Origin: Saprospiraceae bacterium
GTDB lineage: Bacteria > Bacteroidota > Bacteroidia > Chitinophagales > Saprospiraceae
Assembly (NCBI GenBank): GCA_016710585.1
Contig: JADJVN010000010.1
Location: 1-45,133 of the forward strand
DNA: 45,133 nucleotides
Reading direction: 5' to 3'
How positions within the stretch are numbered: the first letter of the stretch is position 1; each line of letters starts with the position of its first letter. Both the position numbers and the translations under genes were made by a program. This document shows, in pieces, positions 36,493 through 45,133 of this stretch. The notes under the pieces are model-generated. The model had not been told where the DNA came from and did no database searches. It saw only the letters and a list, made by a program, of their open reading frames with translations.

Positions 36493-36885
36493 ATGGCTAA
36501 ACAAATATTTATCAATTTGGCGGTAAAAGATGTTCAAAAATCAATGAACTTTTATACTGCTTTAGGTTTTACCAACAATCCTCAGTTTTCAGATGAATCG
36601 GGTAAATGTATGGTGTGGAGTGAGCATATTTTTGTGATGCTCTTAAGTCACGAAAAATTTGCCAATTTTGTCACGAAACCTATTGCAGATACCAAATCAC
36701 AGGTTGCAGGAATTTATTCATTATCATTAGAAAGTATTGATGAAGTGAATCAATTTATGTCTAATGGTCTTAAAGAAGGTGGTCATGAACCTAATGAAAT
36801 GAGGGATTATGGATTTATGCAGCAACGCACTCTCGAAGACTATGATGGACATACATGGGAAGTATTTTTTTATGGATATGTCTAA
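36493..36885 (+). CDS. VOC (glyoxalase/bleomycin-resistance fold) protein
   Basis: 130 residues with one pair of beta-alpha-beta-beta-beta modules: IFINLAVKDVQKSMNFYTALGF and, in the second half, GIYSLSLESIDEVNQFMSNG ... RTLEDYDGHTWEVFFYG. The lactoylglutathione-lyase-like VOC metal ligands are only partly present. These single-domain members are often called extradiol dioxygenase-like or glyoxalase-like, with no defined substrate. Six bp downstream of the DUF2200 gene. Confidence 0.88.
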   Translation: MAKQIFINLAVKDVQKSMNFYTALGFTNNPQFSDESGKCMVWSEHIFVMLLSHEKFANFVTKPIADTKSQVAGIYSLSLESIDEVNQFMSNGLKEGGHEPNEMRDYGFMQQRTLEDYDGHTWEVFFYGYV

Positions 36886-37014
36886 GATACCAACTCAGCA
36901 ATAGGGAAGAATTAAAACAAAATGGTCCAATTAAAATATTAGTCTATTTTTTTAGGAATTCTAACGTTTATTCTACTTTATGACACTATTACCACAATAT
37001 CAAATTAATGAAAA

Positions 37015-38288
37015 ATGGAAATTTTAATTATCATAGCTCTAGTTTTACTCAATGGAATATTTTCAATGTCAGAAATGTCATTAGTTTCATCACGAAAGTT
37101 TAAGTTAGAAAATGCAAAAAAGAAAGGCAGTTCAGGGGCTAAAACTGCTATAGAACTATCTGAAAATCCTACAAAATTCCTGTCCACAGTTCAAATCGGA
37201 ATTACTTTAATTGGAATATTATTAGGAGTGTATAGTGGCGAGAATTTAACAAACAATGTTTCTGAATATTTGATGCAATTTGAAATAATAAAACCATATT
37301 CACACAATATTGCCACTGGTATCATTGTAATTTTCGTTACTTATTTATCGATTGTCTTAGGTGAGTTACTTCCAAAAAGATTGGGTATGACATTTCCTGA
37401 ACCCATAGCCATCGTACTAGCCAAACCAATGAAGATTCTATCAATGATAACTTCACCTTTTGTTTGGTTACTTACAACTACAAACGATATTTTGTTAAAA
37501 ATAATGGGAATTAGAAAAACTACAGATAGTAAAATTTCAGAAGAAGAAATTAAATCAATAATTAAAGAAAGTGCTGAAGGTGGAGAAATACAAGATATTG
37601 AACATAATATAGTAGAACGTGTATTTGAATTAGGAGATAGAAAAGTAAATACGCTTTTTACCCATAGAAATGAAATTGTGTTTATCACAATTGATGATCC
37701 TGGGAAACCATTAAAATGAAAATCAATCGTGAAAAACATTCTGCTTATCCTGTGTGCAAAACAAATAATTTAGATGATATAATTGGAATAGTATTGCTTA
37801 AAGATTTATTCACCCCTTCTACTGATAAAGAATTTGATATCAAAGATTTTATAAAAGAACCCATTTATTTTAATGAAAGTACAAATGCTTACAAAGTACT
37901 TGAGTCATTCAAGAAAGAGAAAATGCATTACGGGATTGTCGTGGATGAATATGGGACTACACAAGGAATAGTTACTATGGATGATGTCGTGGATGCTCTC
38001 TTTGGAGATGTCACTGAAAATGATCAAGATGAATATCAATTAATTCAAAGAGATGAAAATTCATGGTTAGTAGACGGACAATATTCAATAATTAATTTTC
38101 TTAAATACTTCGATATAGAGTTAAAAGAAAATTATCAATCAGAATTCACAACAGTCGCGGGATTAATTATTTACAGTAATAATACGCTACCAGAAATTGG
38201 ACAAAAAATAAAATTAGATAATTATGAACTTGAAATAATTGACAAAGATGGACAACGTATTGATAAAATTTTAGTCACTAAAATATAA
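37015..38288 (+). CDS. CNNM/HlyC-CorC family transporter-like protein with CBS pair, one-base frameshift
   Basis: About 424 residues after repair. N-terminal DUF21 membrane domain (MEILIIIALVLLNGIFSMSEMS, STVQIGITLIGILLGVYSGE, IVLGELLPKRLGMT). A CBS pair spans the break (VNTLFTHRNEIVFI; GIVVDEYGTTQGIVTMDDVVDA), followed by the C-terminal CorC domain (WLVDGQYSIINFLKYF, AGLIIYSNNTLPEIGQ). The frame stops at 37717 after GKPLK; one more A in the run 37713-37716 yields GKPLKMKINREKHSAYPVC. Divalent-cation efflux is known for relatives. It is a paralogue of GldE but with the GELLPKR signature of the broader CNNM/TerC-like group. Confidence 0.88.
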
Positions 38289-38352
38289 TATTTATTACAA
38301 TTTCAAATTATAATAATTCAACAAATTTCTACAAACGATTCTAATATTAAAA

Positions 38353-39121
38353 CTAAGATGAAATTATATTCTTCATTCTGAAAATAAATTCATCTTTTTT
38401 TCTTCGACTTACTTCAATCTCGGCTTTATTGCTCATTATAACTGTTCCCCCCTCTCCTTTTTTGTATTCCTTAACATGATTGATATTTATTAAATATGAC
38501 CGATGAATTCTAATAAAATCATTTGAATCTAAAATAGATTCGTATTCAGAAAGTGTTTTTGAAGAAATAATTTTTTCCATTTTCAAGAACGAATACTGTA
38601 TATGAGCTATCTGCTTCACAATATAAAATTTCAGAAATAAAAACAACGGTAAATCCCTTACTATCATGTATGCAAAGCTTCATACTTGAAGGGTTGCTTA
38701 ATTTACTGATATTATGAACCAATATAGAAAATCTTTCTGCAGTATCTTTGCTTTGTCTCTTTACTATAACTTTATTTATGGCTTTCCTAAATTGTTCTTC
38801 ATCTATCGGCTTGAGTAAATAGTCCACAGCACTATACTCGAACGCATTGATTGCATAAGCATCATGAGCTGTACAAAAAATAATTTCAAAATCATGAAAG
38901 CTAACGTTATTCAACACATCAAATGCATTCATTTGAGGCATCTGGATATCCATAATTAGTAACTCTGGTTTGAGTTGATTAATTAACAACACACTTTGAA
39001 CAGAGCTCATACTTGAAGCAATGATTTCAATATGATCAGATAACTTTGAACAAAAATGTTCAAGTACATTCAATCCTCTTGGCTCATCATCTATTATAAT
39101 AGTTTTTATCCTTTCACTCAT
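38353..39121 (-). CDS. LytTR-family response regulator, one-base frameshift
   Basis: About 256 residues after repair. Start ATG 39121 (MSERIKTIIIDDEPRGLN). The receiver domain has acidic DDE, phospho-acceptor Asp in LLIMDIQMPQMN, FCTAHDAYA and the KPID lysine. The C-terminal LytTR DNA-binding domain has ILYCEADSSYTVFVLENGKK, IRIHRSYLININHVKEY and VIMSNKAEIEVSRRKK. The frame breaks at the T-run 38571-38576 (plus strand); one extra base changes GKNYFF into GKKIISSKTLSEYESIL. It lies 13 bp after the sensor kinase gene and is its cognate regulator. It should bind direct-repeat sites upstream of targets, which cannot be named. Confidence 0.9.
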
Positions 39122-39134
39122 AATCTTCAAATTT

Positions 39135-42100
39135 TTAAAACTCAGAATAAGTAACTTCAAGCGGAACAGAAAGTCTTACTATTGTCCCTGTGGTCTGTGG
39201 ATCTAATTCAGACTTATCAATAATCTGAAAACCCATTTTTAAATTATATTTCATCTCAATAAGTTTAATTCTATCCAAAATATTTTGTATTCCTGTCGAT
39301 TCGTGTGTTCGGGTATTATTGAACTGTGATGCATAATATCCAACCCCATTATCATTAATTTCACATTGCAAATTATTACCTACAATCTTAAATTCTATGA
39401 TCAATATTTTGTCTGTAGAAATATGAGATAATCCATGCCAAAGGGAATTTTCAACTAAGGGTTGAATTATCAGCGGGGGAAAATAAATTCCATAATTTGA
39501 AATGTGTGGCGGTAAAAGAATTTTATAATCAAAATCAGAAAAACGTATTTTTTCCATCTCAAGATACTTATGCAAATAATCAACAGTCGACTCAATACTT
39601 ATCCATGATTTTTTGGTTTGATCAAGTGTTAGTCGAATGAGACCAGCAAATTTACTCAGATACTTGATTGCATTATTATTATCTTTTGTGAGTATCATTT
39701 CTGAAATACTGTTTAAGCAGTTAAAAATAAAATGAGGATTCATCTGTGCATGTAAGGCTCTCATTTCTAGTTTAGCCATTCGCTTTTCTGCCATTTCCCT
39801 CTCCTTGAAAAGTTTAACTCTTTGTGAAATAATTGTATAAGCAAGGGTAAAAACTCCTCCAACAATTAATAAAATAAACCACCATTTCATCCAATAGGGA
39901 GAATTAATATTAATTCTCAAATTATCATTTACAAGACTCGCATACCCATACTTGTTTTTTGCTTTGACTTTAAAATTGTATGTTCCAGGTTTTAATTGAG
40001 AATAACTAACAAAGTTTCTTTTTGATGTGTTAATCCAATCTTGATCGACTCCTTCTAGCTGATATAAATAGGAACCATTTTCTAATATACTGGCATTAGG
40101 AGATATAAAATTGATATCAATAAAATTCTGATGATAATCTAATTTTAGATCTTTCAACAAAGTATAGTTTAAATCACTTTGTAGTGATTTATTATTTACA
40201 TTGATATTAATAATCAAAGGCATAGTTACTTTACTTTGGTCTAGTGCTTTAATATTATTAATGAAATTTACCCCATTGATTCCACCAAATACAAGTTGTC
40301 CTTTGTCGTTTATCATTGAACAAGTTGAATTATATTCCCAATCTTGGAGTCCATCAGCAACTGTATAATTAATAATTGAAAAGTCTCTATAATTTATTTT
40401 GCACAATCCTTTATTAGTGGAACACCATATTTCTCCATTAACGATTGAATTTATTGCATAGATACAATCGTTTGGCAATCCGTCATTTTTTGTCCATACT
40501 TTTATCACTTCATATGTTGACTTATTAATTTGTATCAAACCATTATCCGAAGCAACCCATAGAAATGATTCATCTTCATAGAAATCACGCGAAGCTCCAT
40601 ATCTTTGAAGTTGTGAAAATAATTGAAATGAATTAGTGGACAAATTATATTTCATGAAGTTATAATGCATTGAAGAAATGTAAATTACCTTGTCCCTAAC
40701 TTCAAGCATTTTTCTAATTCCCACATTTAAGTTTATCTCTTTATTCTTATATTTCCATTCTTCCCATCTTTTAGTTTTAAGATTATAAATTCCAGCTCCT
40801 TGATTTCCACTGCAAAATATACTATCACAATTGTTAGGTTTGTTTAGTGAATACAATTTGTTTGCGTGGTTGAACTCTTTATCTGGAAAATATATTGTTT
40901 CTTTTGTCTTCTTATTAAAACTACATAACCCTGCCCACGTTGCCATCCATATTTTCTCATTTAAATGTATCATTCCATATACGTTCTTTGCTTCAACTGG
41001 AAGATTTTTATCAAAATGATATTGAAATAGATTATTATGCTTACTGTATTCTAATAATCCACTTGCAAGGGTACCAAAATAATACTTATGATCCACATCT
41101 TGAGACATACCAAGTATCATTGCATCAATTTTTCCTTCTGCATTTTCCTTCTCAGGTCTAAATAATTCAAATTGTGCGCTTGGCCAATTAATATGTGTTA
41201 GTCCACCACCACTATGCCCAATCCATATTCGGTTATTCGCACTTTTTATGGCACTCAAGACAAACTCCTTATTTGCCATTTGCTTCATGTGAATACTTTC
41301 AAGTTTTTTGTTCTGCTTATTGATTTTAAAAAGACCCGTACTCCTTGTTCCAAGCCAAATATCTTCTTCAGTATCAAGTATAATTGTTACATCTTTGACA
41401 TCTTGGGTAAAGGCTTTGAGTTTTTTATTTTTGAAGTCATAAATCAATAAATTTAGATTATTCGCAGCAATCCAAAGTTGAGAATCAATAGAAATTATCT
41501 CTCTAATATTTATATCTTTATAGTTGAGTTCCATGCTCATTAATTCAAAACTATCTTTTAATCTATAAATATTTTTTTCGGTAGAAAGAAATATAACTTT
41601 ATTGTACTCAGTTATTGAAGTGATTTTTGAACTTTCTGAAGGGCTCTGTAAGTATTTCTTTAATGGTAAGCTATCCTTAGTATCAATACAAAAAACACCA
41701 TGATTAAAGGTCAATAGCCAAATCCTGTTTTGGCTATCCTTAAAAATCTTATTAACCCCTATTTTGTCTTTTAATATTATCCTCGGAAATTTTTTGTATA
41801 AACCTTCAAATTTGTAAGTATTTAAATCAAAAAATAAAACCTCCTCTAAAGTACCAATAATTAATCCACCTTCAACTGCTAGAATAGAAAAAATGATATT
41901 AGATCGATTAACACTATCATTTGTTTGAACCTTAATGTTAAGAAAATTTTGTCCGTCAAATCTATTTAAGCCTTCATTAGTCCCTAGCCATAAAAAGCCA
42001 TCTTTTGTATGAGCGAGACAATAAACAGAATTTTGAGAGAGTCCATCTTCTATTGTATAACTTTTTAAGCTATATTTTTGTGAAATTTGACTTATAAGGT

Positions 42101-42152
42101 TGCCATGGACAACAATGCATAGGACAAGGAATAAGCCTATTTTTCTTATCAT
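39135..42152 (-). CDS. Propeller-sensor LytS-type histidine kinase
   Basis: 1005 residues. Signal MIRKIGLFLVLCIVVHGNLIS. About 14 propeller repeats follow (DGLSQNSVYCLAHTKDGFLW with LGTNEGLNRFDG, and so on) to ~640, forming periplasmic seven-bladed propellers. Next come a Y_Y_Y domain (INVNNKSLQSDL ... LKPGTYNFKVKAKNKYGY), a membrane helix KWWFILLIVGGVFTLAYTII (~740), a short coiled coil KLFKEREMAEKRMAKLEMRA, and a His_kinase/HATPase part: LHAQMNPHFIFNCLNSISEM with the phospho-His, PPLIIQPLVENSLWHGL, NDNGVGYY. It senses an extracytoplasmic ligand, often a polysaccharide in this family, and signals to the LytTR regulator. No polysaccharide-utilisation locus lies nearby. Confidence 0.92.
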   Translation of the reverse strand: MIRKIGLFLVLCIVVHGNLISQISQKYSLKSYTIEDGLSQNSVYCLAHTKDGFLWLGTNEGLNRFDGQNFLNIKVQTNDSVNRSNIIFSILAVEGGLIIGTLEEVLFFDLNTYKFEGLYKKFPRIILKDKIGVNKIFKDSQNRIWLLTFNHGVFCIDTKDSLPLKKYLQSPSESSKITSITEYNKVIFLSTEKNIYRLKDSFELMSMELNYKDINIREIISIDSQLWIAANNLNLLIYDFKNKKLKAFTQDVKDVTIILDTEEDIWLGTRSTGLFKINKQNKKLESIHMKQMANKEFVLSAIKSANNRIWIGHSGGGLTHINWPSAQFELFRPEKENAEGKIDAMILGMSQDVDHKYYFGTLASGLLEYSKHNNLFQYHFDKNLPVEAKNVYGMIHLNEKIWMATWAGLCSFNKKTKETIYFPDKEFNHANKLYSLNKPNNCDSIFCSGNQGAGIYNLKTKRWEEWKYKNKEINLNVGIRKMLEVRDKVIYISSMHYNFMKYNLSTNSFQLFSQLQRYGASRDFYEDESFLWVASDNGLIQINKSTYEVIKVWTKNDGLPNDCIYAINSIVNGEIWCSTNKGLCKINYRDFSIINYTVADGLQDWEYNSTCSMINDKGQLVFGGINGVNFINNIKALDQSKVTMPLIININVNNKSLQSDLNYTLLKDLKLDYHQNFIDINFISPNASILENGSYLYQLEGVDQDWINTSKRNFVSYSQLKPGTYNFKVKAKNKYGYASLVNDNLRININSPYWMKWWFILLIVGGVFTLAYTIISQRVKLFKEREMAEKRMAKLEMRALHAQMNPHFIFNCLNSISEMILTKDNNNAIKYLSKFAGLIRLTLDQTKKSWISIESTVDYLHKYLEMEKIRFSDFDYKILLPPHISNYGIYFPPLIIQPLVENSLWHGLSHISTDKILIIEFKIVGNNLQCEINDNGVGYYASQFNNTRTHESTGIQNILDRIKLIEMKYNLKMGFQIIDKSELDPQTTGTIVRLSVPLEVTYSEF

Positions 42153-42547
42153 TTGTTTATATTGTTAAAAGTCAAACTTCATACAATATTAGTAAAAAAA
42201 TGAGAATGTTTTTAAAGTTTTAATTCTCTTAATTTTGAAACCGCCGTTTAACTTGGAAACAATACCATTCATGCTTAATTTTACACCATTCACTAATATT
42301 AAAACCAATAAATTTACTAAGTTTTTTGTCCAAAATAAAATACTTCGGATTATTTCAACAATTACTTTCGAGGAAATAAGCAGGTTTTTTGGTCAAAAAG
42401 ATTCAGTGTTTAATCGCCGTTCATAGTTCATATCTTGCAGTTTGTTAAATGAGGCACGCATTTCAACAAGCTTTTATAATTAATAGACAAGCTCAATCTA
42501 TATTTGTTTTCGATATAAATTTCACAAATTACCTTAAACTAATTTAT

Positions 42548-42868
42548 ATGAATATTCAAATTACAAATCAAGAAACTTTAAATCATCATTATGCAGCTCA
42601 CACTAGTACTTCCATTGATGATTCAAGTCCAAAAGCAAAACCTGCAAAATATGTAGCAAAAGAAAGCTTCATTAGTAAAACGAAGGCCAGAAATCTTGTT
42701 GCCTTTGTGAGCTGTTTGTTTTCATCAGCTGCAATAATTATACTTTTTAATCTAAGTTTCATCTGGAGTATTGTTTCTATAATTATTTGCGGCTATAGCA
42801 CAAATTTGCTTTTATTCATACTAGAAGTTCTTGGTATGGATTTCAATATGATAAACAAACAAAAATAA
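42548..42868 (+). CDS. Small two-TM membrane protein
   Basis: 106 residues from ATG 42548 (MNIQITNQETLNHHYAAHTS); the in-frame ATG at 42449 would add a less plausible N-terminus. A polar ~55-residue N-terminal part is followed by two membrane segments, NLVAFVSCLFSSAAIIILFN and FIWSIVSIIICGYSTNLLLF. No family recognised. It lies 118 bp upstream of the patatin gene on the same strand. The gap 42153-42547 between it and the kinase start shows no gene. Confidence 0.5.
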   Translation: MNIQITNQETLNHHYAAHTSTSIDDSSPKAKPAKYVAKESFISKTKARNLVAFVSCLFSSAAIIILFNLSFIWSIVSIIICGYSTNLLLFILEVLGMDFNMINKQK

Positions 42869-42986
42869 CTTGAGTTAATTGTCCAAATTTTAATATAGTA
42901 CGACCACCCTATATTAACAGACCACCCTAATTTTTTCTGTTTATTTAGGTTCAGATTCAATGTCAGCTCCAAAAATTATTTGATTT

Positions 42987-44412
42987 ATGTATTTGTATAA
43001 TGAAAGTGAAGATTATAGTCAAAATTTTTTGAATAAGTCTTCAAATATTTTAAAATATCCAACCAGACACAATTCCAAAACATTTTCAGATCAACTAGGA
43101 AATATATCTGATACTACCACCAGAGACCTTAAAATTTCCAGAATTTTCACAACTACTATGAATCTCGACGAACAAGCGCTGGTATTTGACTTCTTAGAGT
43201 ACTTAAACCATAATTCAGATCATGAAATAATAGATATTGAAAATAAAAATAAATTTTATATTGACCCTACGAGGATTGATTCTATAGCAAAAATTAAATG
43301 CATTACTAAAAATAGATCCAAGGTCGTTAAGTCAATTATAATTCATTCCAATGCGTTGACACATCACAAAGTAAAAGAACTTAATCAATACACTGATCAT
43401 GGTTTTGTCTTTTTAAGTGAAAATACTAAAGACTATTGCTTTAATGATCTCAGATGGTCTTTGAATATAAAATCGGACAAATTACATTTTATCATTTGTC
43501 ATTCAAAACACTGTAAAATCCCTAGTGATACTTCAAAAATATTTAATGGTAATTTGCCAGAAAATGTGTACCACATCCAAAACTGTGCAACAGATTTCGC
43601 GAGAATAGAAAGAATCATTAATGGAAAATCAGTAGGATTAGTTTTAAGTGGTGGGGGTGTAAAGGATTGGCTCATCTTGGGATTCTAAAGGCATTGGAGG
43701 AATATCAAATCCTATTGATAGAATTTGTGGAACCAGCATAGGGGCAATTGTCGCCTTTCTTTGGTCCTATCACCGCAATAGTACAAATGCAATAAATCAT
43801 GCCCGACTATTTTTCATGAACAATCCAGAACACCTTGGTGGGATCTGAGTATTATTCAATATATTCTTTGTTCAAGGGTAAAAAATAGATTCAATATTCA
43901 AAAGCCAATTAAGTGATCATCAAATAGAAGATCTTTGGATCCCTTTCTTTTGCAATTCAACTAACCTATCAAAACTTGAAGTCAAAATTCATGATCGTGG
44001 AAGCAGTGTCATTGCATTACGAGCTTCATTAGCAATCCCAGGGATTTTTCCTCCGGTTGTGGACGATGATAATATTCTAGTAGATGGTGGTGTCCTTAAT
44101 AATTTGCCTGTAGATCTAATCTCAAGAAAAATGAAAGGAAATATTATTGCATCAAGAGTTGATAAATCAATTACTACAAGAGATAAGCCTAAATTACCTA
44201 ATATTATATCTACTTTATACCAATCTTCCATGGCGAATACTGATATGAACACTGAAAAAAATATCGGATTAATTGATTTATATTTTGAACCTCAAGTTTC
44301 AAAATATGGATTAATGCAATGGCTCGCATTTGATCAAATTATTCCAAAATGGTTATGGTATGCATGTCAAATACTATCAGAATTAGATGAAATATCAAAT
44401 TATCAGGGATAA
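42987..44412 (+). pseudogene. NTE-type patatin-like phospholipase, several frameshifts
   Basis: The fragments together make a patatin of the neuropathy-target-esterase group. The N-terminal ~225 residues end in the linker CATDFARIERIINGKSVGLV. The patatin domain follows: oxyanion LSGGGVKG-LAHLGILKALEE, nucleophile elbow GTSIGAIVAFLWS with the catalytic Ser, and the dyad Asp in ILVDGGVLNNLPVDLI. No cNMP-binding domain is seen at the N-terminus. At least four indels break it: G lost at 43664-43665, C lost at 43711-43712, one G extra near 43841-43843, and one A lost in the run about 43881-43886. Four in one gene is more than elsewhere, so true decay cannot be excluded. Expected activity: lysophospholipase/esterase. 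Confidence 0.75.
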
Positions 44413-44735
44413 AAGTCTTAACCGTAAATGAACACGTATTTCTACAAATTAAATTTTAAATAAAATTTCCCCATTGCATTTCCTGTTAATTCAATAAAAT
44501 GTTTTTATTTATTGATGGTCTAAATTACTGTCTCGGATGAACTAGAATTAAATTGACTTTGTTCCAATATAATTGGACTTACATATGTAATTATTAATCA
44601 AGAAAAGTTTATTTTAATTCCAAACACAATTATTATCTTTTTTGCTGTTAAATTATAAATTATATTACAATACTTTTGAAATTTAATCTGATTAAAGTAA
44701 AATTTATTATGGTGTTTGGTACAAAAATTTAAAAT

Positions 44736-45133
44736 ATGGACAAAACGTTTATTGATTGGCTACAAAATTTATCTCCTTGGTTACTCTCACACGGAATTAA
44801 AATCACCATCATCATCATCGGTGCATTAATATTAAATAAAATTATACTTAAATTGATAAATCGAATTGTTCAATTTGCTGTAATTGTTGATGAACGCGCC
44901 TCAAAAGAAGCCGAGAAAAAGAAGATACACTAATTCGCATTTTTCTTTTGACCTCTAGTATTATTATTTTTCTGATAGCTTTTATAATGATTTTACAGGA
45001 AGTGAGTATCCCCGTTGTACCAATCTTAACTGGTGCTGGAATAGTAGATCTGGCAGTTGGTTTTGGTGGCCAATATCTTATAAGGGATATTATTTCTGGC
45101 TTCTTTATAATTATGGAAAATCAATACCGCATC
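44736..45133 (+). CDS. Small-conductance mechanosensitive channel (MscS family), 5' part, one-base frameshift
   Basis: Start ATG 44736 (MDKTFIDWLQNLSPWLLSHG), first helix IKITIIIIGALILNKIILKL. The frame stops after EKKKIH at 44931; one extra A in the run 44916-44920 yields EKKEDTLIRIFLLTSSIIIF, then the pore helix and beta-domain entry: ILTGAGIVDLAVGFGGQYLI and RDIISGFFIIMENQY, the MscS signature (usual form GxxGLAVGFGAQ). The 3' part lies outside the window. It releases solutes on osmotic downshock. The gap 44413-44735 before it shows no gene or clear promoter. Confidence 0.85.

Noticed and set aside
42235..42426. 63-codon reading frame in the gap after the kinase gene
   Set aside because: TTG start, no recognisable features, AT-rich composition and no supporting neighbour; likely chance.

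Overview
The window comes from an AT-rich Bacteroidota chromosome or long contig, plausibly of the Saprospiria/Chitinophagia type. The evidence is a conserved gldD-gldE-ssb-mutY cluster, type IX secretion (T9SS) C-terminal domains of both kinds (Por-type tail on the M14 peptidase, gliding-motility-type CHU_C domain on the giant secreted protein), a multi-gene SurA/PpiC chaperone operon, a NatA/NatB-like ABC exporter, LytS/LytTR signalling with ligand-sensor propellers, and promoters of the TTG-N20-TAnnTTTG kind. The family-level assignment is inference.

Region 1-9.7 kb is accessory DNA. From the left it holds an IS256-type transposase tail, a propeller lipoprotein gene broken by an in-frame TAG, a relic IS91-like right end, and an AbiEi/AbiEii (type IV toxin-antitoxin-like) pair. 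The two AbiE genes are convergent and overlap by 19 bp at their 3' ends. In front of abiEi are two copies of one promoter-operator design: TTG, 20 bp, TAnnTTTG, then directly a 30-bp perfect palindrome. Next comes a minus-strand series of small cassettes (DUF6756-like gene, TPR protein, two small membrane proteins) separated by attC-like hairpin sites, so the stretch looks like a cluster of attC sites without an integron integrase. An IS91-like element carrying its own tyrosine recombinase (about 6020-8367) sits exactly at a GAAC within one attC core. A heptamer-based tandem repeat closes the region and runs into the stop codon of rnhB.

Region 9.7-30.3 kb is ordinary backbone: rnhB; an M14 carboxypeptidase, ALDH7-type aldehyde dehydrogenase and DinB-fold protein in tight series; rhodanese; hflX; an ABC exporter pair; gldD, gldE, ssb, mutY; three PpiC/SurA-like periplasmic folding genes; an M48 lipoprotein protease; a membrane histidine kinase; an NTF2-fold protein and an outer-membrane barrel.

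Region 30.3-45.1 kb carries a ~1845-residue T9SS cargo protein, DUF2200 and VOC proteins, a second CNNM/CBS protein, a propeller-LytS kinase with its LytTR regulator, a small membrane protein, an NTE-type patatin broken by several indels, and the start of a mechanosensitive channel cut by the window edge.

A caution applies throughout. At least a dozen genes, including housekeeping ones (mutY, surA-like, ABC permease, LytTR regulator, MscS), are each broken by a single-base change in a short homopolymer, nearly always an apparent deletion. Residual long-read sequencing error is the simplest explanation, so broken genes are given here as single repaired spans and most should not be read as true pseudogenes.
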